Below, piece by piece: positions 1-6,525 of a DNA stretch of 25,886 nt; position 1 is the stretch's first letter, and each line of letters starts with the position of its first letter. The notes under the pieces were generated by a model. The model saw only the letters and a list, made by a program, of their open reading frames with translations, did not search any database and had not been told where the DNA came from. Source of the stretch: a virus; the IMG/VR virus record IMGVR_UViG_3300030012_000972, positions 1 through 25,886 of that record. One strand, written 5' to 3'. A program made the position numbers and the translations under genes.

Positions 1-66
1 CTGTGTAAAATAGGGGTTGACACAAGTCATTGTTTTTGTTACACTATTTGTATACGTTGATAAATA
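1..66 (+). repeat. Repeat A copy 1, promoter-bearing direct repeat
   Basis: These 66 bases recur without a mismatch at 24505-24570. The repeat begins at the first base of the window and sequence identity stops sharply at base 67. It contains a sigma70-type promoter and ends in GATAAATA, which resembles the core of a T4-type late promoter. GTGTAA near the start and TTACAC at the -10 form an inverted pair around the promoter and could be an operator, though nothing else supports that. Confidence 0.95.
17..45 (+). promoter_or_regulatory. sigma70-type promoter of module 1
   Basis: TTGACA at 17-22 is a perfect -35 box. It is followed by a 17-base spacer and TACACT at 40-45 as the -10 box. Transcription would start near base 52 and read through a structured leader into the small gene at 166. 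The promoter lies inside repeat A, so an identical copy drives the gene at 24670. Confidence 0.8.
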
Positions 67-151
67 ACAGTGTAGTGATAAAATAATAGACTTGATCATC
101 TATTAGGCTTTTATCCTTTCCAGCCCGCTACTACACTGTTTTGGAAAGGAT
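66..151 (+). promoter_or_regulatory. Structured 5' leader, predicted H-type pseudoknot (module 1)
   Basis: Stem 1 pairs AACAGTGTAGT (66-76) with ACTACACTGTT (130-140), 11 bp. Stem 2 pairs ATCCTTTCC (113-121), inside the loop of stem 1, with GGAAAGGAT (143-151), downstream of stem 1, 9 bp. Crossing pairs of this kind define an H-type pseudoknot. A third hairpin, TAATAGA (84-90) with TCTATTA (99-105), lies in the first loop. The 3' arm of stem 2 holds the Shine-Dalgarno-like GGAAAGG, ahead of a four-codon ORF at 152-166 whose TAA overlaps the ATG of the main gene (TAATG). The module 2 leader has the same topology with different sequence. Translational control is an inference. Confidence 0.7.
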
Positions 152-165
152 ATGAAAGGCACATA

Positions 166-402
166 ATGATACAAACAAACAAACGCATTTTAGATCTAGC
201 TGTAAAATATTACGGCACAACAGATCTCACAAGGCTACAACCATACCAACTGGATAAGATAACTACTTGGGCTACACGTATGAACCCTGATCAAGGCAAA
301 AATCAACAACGCAAAGCACAGAATAAACTACGCAAAGGCAAATGGTATAAAAACAGCAATGACAAAACCAAGGCTATACTAGAAAACAAACACAGGCACT
401 AA
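166..402 (+). CDS. Small basic protein, module 1 first gene, function unknown
   Basis: This 78-residue protein is very basic and soluble. Its C-terminal half is rich in Lys, Arg, Asn and Gln, and no membrane segment or known domain can be seen. The composition would suit nucleic-acid binding, but no motif proves it. The start is set by GAAAGG at 154-159, six bases upstream of the ATG. It is the first gene behind repeat A and its pseudoknot leader. The gene at the same place in module 2 (24670) is unrelated in sequence although its start codon lies at exactly the same distance from repeat A. An early, promoter-proximal accessory gene is likely. Confidence 0.7.
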   Translation: MIQTNKRILDLAVKYYGTTDLTRLQPYQLDKITTWATRMNPDQGKNQQRKAQNKLRKGKWYKNSNDKTKAILENKHRH

Positions 403-739
403 CAAACAGCTCATAAGGCTTGTCCGCCAGATATATGGACCGTGGAAAAACTAGTTAGAGAGATCCTTGACTAGACACGAGAAGCAGTAATGCCAGTGAT
501 TATGCTGTTATCACACAACACAATGTTCTCAAGCAAGTGTAACAACTGAGGAACGAGGTTACACCTAGAGTCGCAACAGGTAGGGGAAAGTGCAGAGCCC
601 CAGAGAGCGTGTATAAACATAAAAACACCTGTTTCCAAGTCTTGACTGGTGATACTCACATAATGTCAAGTTAGATGGAACCTGTAGTTAGGTTCCGTCT
701 GACCAGATCAATCTACATAATATCTCAAGTATGTTTCTT
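403..739 (+). other. Non-coding structured region of module 1
   Basis: No convincing gene lies here on either strand, but inverted pairs are dense. CTAGT (451-455) pairs with ACTAG (470-474). TGTAAC near 538 pairs with GTTACA near 558. AACAG near 574 pairs with CTGTT near 630, enclosing GGGG/CCCC and GTGT/ACAC helices like a three-way junction. CTTGAC (641-646) pairs with GTCAAG (665-670). AGATGGAACCT (673-683) pairs with AGGTTCCGTCT (690-700), 11 bp with one wobble. A string of such helices between a promoter-driven gene and repeat B suggests a structured RNA. It matches no family I recognise. Confidence 0.45.
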
Positions 740-856
740 AAAACGGAGTGGACACAACACCATCTTGTGCTTGAGCGAGTGCAACGAGTGATAAGACAAG
801 TGGGTTGTATGCTGGTGGCGTAGCAACTGGCATTTAACATTGACACACACAACCAC
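740..856 (+). repeat. Repeat B copy 1
   Basis: About 117 bases match 25349-25465 with three substitutions that I can count (746, 753 and 851). The repeat ends in the -35 box and spacer of the promoter for the second gene of the module. The DNA upstream of the promoter is as conserved as the promoter itself and includes two spaced copies of CGAGTG. It must therefore do something else, either as an operator or activator region or as the end of a structured RNA. Confidence 0.93.
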
Positions 857-868
857 GTGTAGTATAAT
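840..868 (+). promoter_or_regulatory. Consensus sigma70 promoter for the gene at 897
   Basis: TTGACA (840-845), 17 bases, then TATAAT (863-868) is a perfect sigma70 consensus at optimal spacing. It is followed by AGGAGA at 885-890 and an ATG at 897. A promoter this strong suggests early, high-level expression by host RNA polymerase. Confidence 0.88.
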
Positions 869-896
869 ATAATAGTAAGAATACAGGAGAAATAAA

Positions 897-1400
897 ATGG
901 CAGAAATATCTAAACAATGTGAAAAAAGATTGTGGGAAATATATCGTTATGGTAGAAAACTTAAACTACATCAGTTTGGATCTTTTTTTACATTTTATGA
1001 GTATCATAGAAATATATATAGACAAAAAAAAGGTACATCTAAAAAACAAGGTAAAGATTTTACTTTGACATTACAGGATTGGTTTGAACTGTGGGATATA
1101 GATTTATTACATAATCAAAACTCAAAATATAAAAAACGTATGATTTGTCGTATTATTGAACCAGGTCCTTATAGTAGAGATAATGTTTATATAGGCGATG
1201 CTCAAACAAATGCAGATGATTGTAAACGAAATGGCAATCAAAAAACAAGAAAACGCAAGTGCTGGTTTGACGGAGTTGAATATGCAAGCACAACAGAAGC
1301 AATAAAGGCTAGTGGTTTAAGTGCTCACAAATTTTATAAACATCCTTCTTATAAAGCAGGCGAAATTTACATCAGCACTCAGACTACTTACAACACATAA
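897..1400 (+). CDS. HNH-homing-endonuclease-like protein with a NUMOD-like C-terminal domain
   Basis: This 167-residue protein has the skeleton of phage HNH-type homing proteins. A segment DFTLTLQDWFELW (about residues 54-66) is followed by CRIIEPGPYSRDNVYIG (about 82-98), which fits the usual LDRID...GYS..NVRWV region. The catalytic His residues are not apparent. Residues about 121-150 (FDGVEYASTTEAIKASGLS) resemble the NUMOD DNA-binding domain often attached to such nucleases. The protein at 22832-23161 shares the same core. The gene is visibly more AT-rich than the structural genes, which suggests separate acquisition. It may be a DNA-binding regulator derived from a homing endonuclease. 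AGGAGA seven bases upstream supports the start. Confidence 0.65.
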   Translation: MAEISKQCEKRLWEIYRYGRKLKLHQFGSFFTFYEYHRNIYRQKKGTSKKQGKDFTLTLQDWFELWDIDLLHNQNSKYKKRMICRIIEPGPYSRDNVYIGDAQTNADDCKRNGNQKTRKRKCWFDGVEYASTTEAIKASGLSAHKFYKHPSYKAGEIYISTQTTYNT

Positions 1401-1494
1401 AGATTAAAAAATAACAGGGGTGTAAGATGTAGTGGTTTTATGCCTTTTTTAGTGGCAAATTCTACACTATGTTGTGGTTATTTTTGTATCTGTA

Positions 1495-1568
1495 ATTTAA
1501 CGTCATTTAAATGTAAAAAGGATCCACTGTTTTGCAAAATGGCTTAAGCAACACAGTGAATCCACCCA
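1495..1568. repeat. Repeat C copy 1
   Basis: These 74 bases are identical to 25813-25886, which are the last 74 bases of the window. Identity stops at 1569. The repeat holds the leftward terminator hairpin and sits between the end of the rightward module 1 and the end of the leftward structural block. Confidence 0.95.
1515..1563 (-). terminator. Leftward rho-independent terminator of the structural block
   Basis: On the minus strand a 16-base stem (arms 1548-1563 and 1520-1535, 14 of 16 paired, 12-base loop) is followed directly by TTTTTAC, the usual form of an intrinsic terminator. It lies about 80 bases beyond the last leftward gene, so it would end the late structural transcript. The plus strand has no U-run after the stem. 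Confidence 0.75.
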
Positions 1569-1596
1569 GTCTTGTCAGAAAACTACTTGAGGTAGT

Positions 1597-1643
1597 CATC
1601 GCACGGTTTGTATTGTAATAGGAGAAAAACTCTCTAAACCGTA
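1597..1643. other. Inverted repeat downstream of the last structural gene
   Basis: ACGGTTT and AAACCGT form a 7-bp perfect inverted pair with a smaller GAG/CTC helix in the loop. A further hairpin, ACTAC/GTAGT, lies just before it near 1582. Because they lie between the stop at 1647 and the terminator in repeat C, they probably form 3' mRNA structure. There is no U-run. Confidence 0.4.
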
Positions 1644-1646
1644 CAA

Positions 1647-1949
1647 TTATTTATCTTTGGTTGGATCCGCCCCACGAGATCTTATGATCCTGTTGAGTTC
1701 TTCTACTGAGTACCATGTTTGAGTACCCACTTCTCTAACACGTCTACACACACCGCAATGTTCACGCCAATGACGTGTGTTTGAGCCTCCACATTGTTTT
1801 ATCCATGTGTGTTTTTTACTTTCAAGTTCGCAACCACAATCACAGGCTTCAAGTGGTTGTATATCACTCACAATGAGATTGTGTTCATCATGTCTGCCAC
1901 GTTTACGAAATGTTAGTCTACTTAAAATTTCTTCAGGTATAGTGGTCAT
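1647..1949 (-). CDS. Small Cys/His-rich putative zinc-binding protein
   Basis: The protein has 100 residues. Clustered cysteines, CDCGC at about residues 36-40 and CGVC at about 65-68 with His and Cys residues between them, suggest one zinc ribbon or knuckle. The C-terminus (WYSVEELNRIIRSRGADPTKD) is helical and charged. It is the last gene of the leftward block, 10 bases after the holin-like gene. There is no Shine-Dalgarno sequence, and the bases before the ATG (TATATACTGT) resemble the -10/late-promoter stretch found directly before two other genes, so it may be read from a leaderless message. The function is unknown; a regulatory or nucleic-acid-binding role is a guess. Confidence 0.6.
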   Translation of the reverse strand: MTTIPEEILSRLTFRKRGRHDEHNLIVSDIQPLEACDCGCELESKKHTWIKQCGGSNTRHWREHCGVCRRVREVGTQTWYSVEELNRIIRSRGADPTKDK

Positions 1950-1959
1950 ACAGTATATA

Positions 1960-2166
1960 CTAGCTGAGACTGGTCATTACACCAAATGCGGATATAATCA
2001 CACTGGCAAAAACTGCCATTGTTACATAAATGGTTTTGATTAGACCTTTTTGTCCTTCGTGCATACGTTCACTCATATGATCTAATTTTGTTTCCACTGA
2101 TTCCATACGGCGATCAAGTTGCTCATACTTTTCTTCTATCAATGCCATTCTTGTCTCCATATCCAT
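1960..2166 (-). CDS. XhlA/holin-like protein, coiled coil plus one membrane segment
   Basis: The 68-residue protein starts with a heptad-patterned amphipathic helix (about residues 3-45) and ends in one hydrophobic segment (about 45-66, IYVTMAVFASVIISAFGV). This layout matches haemolysin XhlA-type accessory holins, which anchor by a C-terminal helix and help to permeabilise the inner membrane at lysis. The position at the end of the late block fits a lysis gene. No endolysin lies beside it, and an unrelated small membrane protein with this layout cannot be excluded. The ATG at 2166 overlaps the end of the adaptor gene closely. A second in-frame ATG two codons later is equally possible. Confidence 0.6.
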   Translation of the reverse strand: MDMETRMALIEEKYEQLDRRMESVETKLDHMSERMHEGQKGLIKTIYVTMAVFASVIISAFGVMTSLS

Positions 2167-2167
2167 A

Positions 2168-2506
2168 TCATGCTTGCCTGTTTACACAATTGATCCTAAA
2201 TGCTCGTCTGTCTGTTAGTCCATCATCTGTGGTTATGGTACAGGTTATGATGTAGGTTTTGTTGGCTTGTCCGCCTGACAGTTCTACATATGATTTTCTG
2301 TTTGAATCTGTTAAACCTGAGGATACCACTGTGATTGGTGTAGGATCATTACGTCTTGCCGCTGATGCAAAACTTGCTGTAGCAAGTTGATCACCTGTTT
2401 CCAACCATGTGGTCCAATCCAATGTGTATGTGAGTTGTGCTGAAGGGTCCTTGTCTATGGTGACCCCTGCGTTTGTGGCTTGAAAGCCTGTTCTGTTTAT
2501 AGCCAT
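2168..2506 (-). CDS. Fibre-tail adaptor-like protein
   Basis: The 112 residues follow the layout of small phage fibre-tail adaptor proteins. An early KDPSAQLTYTLDWTTWL (about residues 19-35) corresponds to the K.P.a.ldY.iDWs.WL pattern. A mid-protein LSGGQANKTYIITCTITTDDG and a C-terminal RRAFRINCV strand follow, giving an immunoglobulin-like beta sandwich. Such proteins join fibres to the tail or to another fibre protein. The position directly after the large fibre gene (four bases between them) agrees with that. The function comes from the family pattern only. Confidence 0.65.
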   Translation of the reverse strand: MAINRTGFQATNAGVTIDKDPSAQLTYTLDWTTWLETGDQLATASFASAARRNDPTPITVVSSGLTDSNRKSYVELSGGQANKTYIITCTITTDDGLTDRRAFRINCVNRQA

Positions 2507-2510
2507 TGTT

Positions 2511-4757
2511 TTATCCTTCTAATGTATAAGTTCTGTTTTCCTGCGAGATGCTATGAGTCCTAGTTTCTGCAGGTATAGTGTATGTTCTAGTTTCGCTTGG
2601 GATCACATACACAAATTGATCAACGTGCAATACTTTGTTTACTGTGACGGTGGCAACAAATCCTGGTAATGTTGCTGAACCTTGGAATATTGCACCACCT
2701 AGTGCTGTTACAGTGTGTTCAGTGGTTAAGTCGCTGGTTGCTGAACGTGTTACCACAGGTGTTGTGCTCATACTTGTGGTACACGCCTGTGTAATTACTA
2801 TTGGTGTTATTCGTAAACCAGTACACGCCATGCTTGTAACACCCGCTTGGGTACTGACTACACCTCTTAATCTATTGGGAGTGGTGCTCATACTTGTGGT
2901 TGCGTCTAGTTGTGTTTCACCAACTTTGGTTGCCACCGCAGAGCAAGTAAATCCTGCATTTGTGTCCAGTACAGCACTGGTGTTTCTGTTTGCTACACCT
3001 GTACTGGTTAGACTTGCAGTTGTGTTTTGTGTACTAACACCTAGTCTAATTCTATCACCAGAGCAAGTGGTGCTGAATACAGTGCTCACGGTGCTAGAAC
3101 CTAGTTTGTTGGTACTACCAGTTGCACTCAACCCAAAGTTTGCTTCAAGTTCAGCATCAGCTTTTCTTGTCAAGTTTGCAGTTACAGCAAAACCACCAGT
3201 ACCAGAGAGAGTTGCATCAGCTAATCTGATTCTCAGTGCATCTATGGCTATGCCAAATACACTTGTTTGTGTTGAGTCAGCAAATCTGACCCTATCTCCT
3301 GAACAGGTGGTGCTGGCTACAACATCAAGTTGGGTTTCTCCTACCTTGGTTGCTACAGCAGTGATTGTAAATCCTGCATTTGTATCCAGTGTTGCACTAG
3401 CTTGTACAATACCTGATATTGTGCTACTTGCACTGGTTACTACACCTAGACTAGGTGAATCTTCAAGTAGTGTAGCTGTATCATCTGTAAAATTGTTGTC
3501 AAAGTGTTGTAGTAGTTTGGTGTCTAAACTGCCGTATGAATAACCTGCACTGTTTGTAGTGTTTGAGCCTATTTGAAAATGCAATTCATCAAAGAAGAAA
3601 TCACTGTACACACTGCCTGCTGGGTTGGCACTTTGTTGTGGAAGGTGTAGATAAAGTGCAGTGTTAGTGCTCCAATAGATGTCAAAATCTCCACTGAGTG
3701 TTGCAACTGTGTTTGTACCACGTTTCAATGAGAGTGTGCTGGCACTTTGATCATATATCACCTGTATATGATACCAAGTGTTTGAGGATATATCATAACT
3801 GGTACTGCTGGTTCCTAGTTGGAATGTACCTGAATTGTTTTTTGCCCTTAGAAATAATCTACCTGAATCGTGATATACTACAAAATGAAAATCGCTGGTA
3901 ACAGAACTAGGATCTTCCTGATATCCTGGTAATGGATTGTTTCCTGCATTACTGCTGGCACTTATGATTGCATTGTTATCTGCGTCTATATAATCAGTTT
4001 GAAACCAAAAATCCACAGCCCAATCTTTGCCTCTATCACTAGTAGGTAAACCCAGTGTTTCTGTTTTTGCACTTCTATGTGTGAATCCTGTGTGTTCTTC
4101 TAATTTTAAACTGTGTGTGCCGTATTTTTTAACTGAACTATCAAAAGAGAAATTTGTATCAGATTCCCATACTTCACTGCTGGAGTTCCAACGTACTACA
4201 CTCATTGACACTGGTCGTGTGGTACCTAACCATTTACTGCGAAATTCTATGGGTGTTGCGGTTAAACTTGTGGTTGAATTTTGTGTTGAACTGCCAAATT
4301 TTACTATAAGTGCTGATGCGGCAAGTGTATGGCTACTGCTTAGGGTACTAGAACCAGTAAATTCTACTGAAGGTTCTACATTTGGTTGGAAGCCCCCGTC
4401 GTCGTGCCCCATAGCAAATTCACTAGACAAGGAACCTGTTGAATTTCTTCTACGATCTGCTTGTGCATTGAGATTTAGAATATTGTTCAGCGTGATATCG
4501 CCAAAACGCACTCTTGTGGCTGTGGCCTCAAAACTTGTAGTGCAATTCAGTGTGGCTGTTCCAAATTCTATTGCAGGTGTAAGAGTTGCACTCAGTGTGA
4601 ATGCACTGCCACCTGTTCTAAAATAGCCTGCCTCTATATAGCCTTCTTCAACATATGTAGTGGTTGTGTCAGCTTGACCTTGTGCAATGCCTCCAACATA
4701 GTCAGCATCTACAAAATAACCAGTTTCTACATATTCTTCTGTGGCTAGTAGTGTCAT
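2511..4757 (-). CDS. Large fibre/adhesin with LamG domain and repeats
   Basis: The 748-residue, Ser/Thr-rich protein is mostly beta. A LamG/concanavalin-like domain occupies roughly residues 190-400 (it includes DWAVDFWFQTD and FFFDELHFQIGS). Degenerate repeats of about 18-20 residues flank it, with a near-exact internal duplication around TNAGF...AVATKVGETQLD. The C-terminus carries a PSETRTYTIPAETRTHSI repeat. It is most likely a receptor- or glycan-binding fibre at the tail tip or on the virion surface. The same short repeats recur in the protein at 8466. The ATGA overlap with the 48-residue gene upstream fixes the start. A 302-codon antisense open frame is only a shadow of the repetitive composition. 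Confidence 0.8.
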   Translation of the reverse strand: MTLLATEEYVETGYFVDADYVGGIAQGQADTTTTYVEEGYIEAGYFRTGGSAFTLSATLTPAIEFGTATLNCTTSFEATATRVRFGDITLNNILNLNAQADRRRNSTGSLSSEFAMGHDDGGFQPNVEPSVEFTGSSTLSSSHTLAASALIVKFGSSTQNSTTSLTATPIEFRSKWLGTTRPVSMSVVRWNSSSEVWESDTNFSFDSSVKKYGTHSLKLEEHTGFTHRSAKTETLGLPTSDRGKDWAVDFWFQTDYIDADNNAIISASSNAGNNPLPGYQEDPSSVTSDFHFVVYHDSGRLFLRAKNNSGTFQLGTSSTSYDISSNTWYHIQVIYDQSASTLSLKRGTNTVATLSGDFDIYWSTNTALYLHLPQQSANPAGSVYSDFFFDELHFQIGSNTTNSAGYSYGSLDTKLLQHFDNNFTDDTATLLEDSPSLGVVTSASSTISGIVQASATLDTNAGFTITAVATKVGETQLDVVASTTCSGDRVRFADSTQTSVFGIAIDALRIRLADATLSGTGGFAVTANLTRKADAELEANFGLSATGSTNKLGSSTVSTVFSTTCSGDRIRLGVSTQNTTASLTSTGVANRNTSAVLDTNAGFTCSAVATKVGETQLDATTSMSTTPNRLRGVVSTQAGVTSMACTGLRITPIVITQACTTSMSTTPVVTRSATSDLTTEHTVTALGGAIFQGSATLPGFVATVTVNKVLHVDQFVYVIPSETRTYTIPAETRTHSISQENRTYTLEG

Positions 4758-4900
4758 TGTCTTATATAATCAACTATTTGATCTGGTGAATAACTCAGCA
4801 TTTGATCTACAGTTTCTTGCAGTGTTGGTTCGTGGTCAAAAGTGTAATCAACACTGATTTCTTCTGAGTCTTTGATATATTTAAATGTATATGTTACCAT
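4754..4900 (-). CDS. Small acidic protein, 48 aa, function unknown
   Basis: This gene lies between two structural genes and is joined to both. Its ATG overlaps the upstream stop (TAATG at 4898-4902) and its TGA overlaps the next start (ATGA at 4754-4757). The product begins MVTYTFKYIKDSEE and contains DHEPTLQETVDQML and a C-terminal amphipathic helix. Double overlap in a tightly packed late operon is good evidence that it is translated, probably by coupling. A role in fibre assembly or as a chaperone is inferred from position only. Confidence 0.7.
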   Translation of the reverse strand: MVTYTFKYIKDSEEISVDYTFDHEPTLQETVDQMLSYSPDQIVDYIRQ

Positions 4901-5646
4901 TAGAAACTCTCCACTATACTGCTTGGCAAGGTAAAGTTTGCACTGCCTGTTCCAGTACCAGTATAACCTCTATTACTGCCTATTGTTACACGGAGATCCT
5001 GCAGGTGTCCATTGAAGTCATTTCCATCTCCTGAATTGAATTGTCCTACATTTAATGTGCTGAATCCAGTGTTACTAGTAACCCAAGCACCTCTATACAC
5101 ACCATCTTTGTATGCTCTTTTGGTACCACCATCACATACTATTGCAACGTGATGCCAATTAGTATCTCCTAGTCCTAACCAATTTTCGTTTGCAAATTGA
5201 TCTGAACTACCTGTGTTAAAAGCAAACAACCATCTACCACCTGAATCAGCACTGCTAAAACACCAATTTGAATTGGTACCTGCACTTGATGCTTTTACCC
5301 AACTTTCTAGTACATAAGTTCCTGATGCACTGTTAGGAAAGGCAGTACTCAGTGCATATGTCATTGCTGATCCTGCACCACTGGCATTCTCCAAACTTTT
5401 TACATAATCTGGTGAACTGGTCCAATATCTTGTGGTGTTGGTAATGCTACTAGCTGGACCTTGTGTGTCTGTTGCTTGGCTACTGGTTGAATTTGTAATG
5501 TTATGGCTAACATCATCAAATTCATGTTCTGTATCAAATGGCACTGCTAATTTTACACTGCTTGCATAAGTGTCACTTCTTAAAACAACACCTCCAGCAA
5601 CTGCACCTTTAGCTAATGAATTTAATCTAAATGCTCCTAATGGCAT
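4900..5646 (-). CDS. LamG-domain structural protein
   Basis: The 248-residue protein has an N-terminal stretch of about 80 residues (MPLGAFRLNSLAKG...) common in virion surface proteins. A LamG/concanavalin A-like jelly roll covers about residues 85-245, seen in YVLESWVKASS, WHHVAIVCDG and a late LQDLRVTIG strand. Such domains bind host glycans or decorate capsids and tails. It sits between two fibre genes, so a tail-fibre or receptor-binding role is most likely. GGAG-type bases in GAAGGAGAAACT fix the start. Confidence 0.75.
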   Translation of the reverse strand: MPLGAFRLNSLAKGAVAGGVVLRSDTYASSVKLAVPFDTEHEFDDVSHNITNSTSSQATDTQGPASSITNTTRYWTSSPDYVKSLENASGAGSAMTYALSTAFPNSASGTYVLESWVKASSAGTNSNWCFSSADSGGRWLFAFNTGSSDQFANENWLGLGDTNWHHVAIVCDGGTKRAYKDGVYRGAWVTSNTGFSTLNVGQFNSGDGNDFNGHLQDLRVTIGSNRGYTGTGTGSANFTLPSSIVESF

Positions 5647-5655
5647 AGTTTCTCC

Positions 5656-6504
5656 TTAACTAAAGTTTGTGCTTAGGCTTGCGAAATATGTGGTTCCGTC
5701 ATAAAAAACTGAAATTATATCAAAAGTATCAGTGGTACTTAAAGTTTTTGTACCGCCAGAAAATTTCATAGTACTGGTTAGTGTTCTACCTGTACCATTT
5801 GTATCCACAATCAGTGTCATTGATTGACCTGCTTCTGCGTTGGCAAAAGCGGAAAATGTCAAGTTACCGTCTAATTCAATTGTTTGTACATTGCCGTTTG
5901 CAACATCTGGTGTGATTGTACCTGAAGTTGTACCTAGATCATGTACAGTTTCTTTGTAATCTTTTATTTGCAAATTGCTTACATTTGTACCATTGAATGT
6001 GGTTGTGCTGGTTGCACCTGCTGTCATACTGATTCCGCCACCATTACTCAGTGCTATTTGTGGATCAGTTGCTCCACCTGCTCCTAAATTTGTTCTTAAA
6101 GCAAGACCTGTGCTGGTGTGTCCTGATAAAATACCAAAACCTGAACTGCCATAATCATTTATTATTTCCAAACCATTGTTGATAAAAACCACACCAGTAC
6201 CATTTGGTGCTAGTGAAATATTACCATTTGTGGTTGTAGTTGAAATAGGTGATGCTTTTATATCTAACCCACCAACTGAGGCATTTACAATAACACTACC
6301 ATTGCCATCTGGCGCTAGTGTAATTGAACCATTGCTTGTGCTTACAATGCTGTTTGAATTAACATCCAAATCTCCACCAAGTTGAGGAGTAGTGTCCTCA
6401 ACAGTATTCTCTAACTTGTCTGAATTCAAGTTGGTAAGGTTTGCATCCATCTCTGCGGTGGTAAGAGCGGAACCTTTACCTGATCTTGTTACTATTGTTG
6501 CCAT
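5656..6504 (-). CDS. Tail-fibre protein, beta-repeat type
   Basis: The 282-residue protein opens with TRSGKGSALTTAEMDANL, a leader seen on many marine phage fibre proteins. Serial beta repeats follow, with units such as SNGSITLAPDGNGSVIV and TNGNISLAPNGTGVVFI (about residues 50-115). A C-terminal domain (about 180-282) has TFSAFANAEAGQSMTLIVD and ends YFASLSTNFS. Repeats of this kind form trimeric beta-solenoid shafts. It lies in a run of fibre genes and is preceded by GAGGAG nine bases before the ATG. Confidence 0.75.
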   Translation of the reverse strand: MATIVTRSGKGSALTTAEMDANLTNLNSDKLENTVEDTTPQLGGDLDVNSNSIVSTSNGSITLAPDGNGSVIVNASVGGLDIKASPISTTTTNGNISLAPNGTGVVFINNGLEIINDYGSSGFGILSGHTSTGLALRTNLGAGGATDPQIALSNGGGISMTAGATSTTTFNGTNVSNLQIKDYKETVHDLGTTSGTITPDVANGNVQTIELDGNLTFSAFANAEAGQSMTLIVDTNGTGRTLTSTMKFSGGTKTLSTTDTFDIISVFYDGTTYFASLSTNFS

Positions 6505-6525
6505 AACTACTCCTCGCTATTTGGT

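Noticed and set aside
1-66. Terminal direct repeats of a simple circular or terminally redundant genome
   Set aside because: The repeat at the left end recurs at 24505, not at the right end, and the repeat at the right end recurs at 1495. The ends do not overlap each other, so simple circularisation is not shown.
471-659. 62-codon minus-strand frame in the non-coding part of module 1
   Set aside because: No ribosome site, no match at the corresponding place in module 2, and the region is better explained as structured RNA.
403-739. tRNA or tmRNA gene in the structured region
   Set aside because: No T-loop GTTCRAATC sequence and no acceptor stem with a cloverleaf order could be found in this region or in 25030-25348.
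2635-3543. 302-codon open frame on the plus strand
   Set aside because: It is antisense to the repetitive fibre gene, has Val/Leu/Pro-rich composition from the antisense of Thr/Ser codons, and has no ribosome site; it is a shadow frame.
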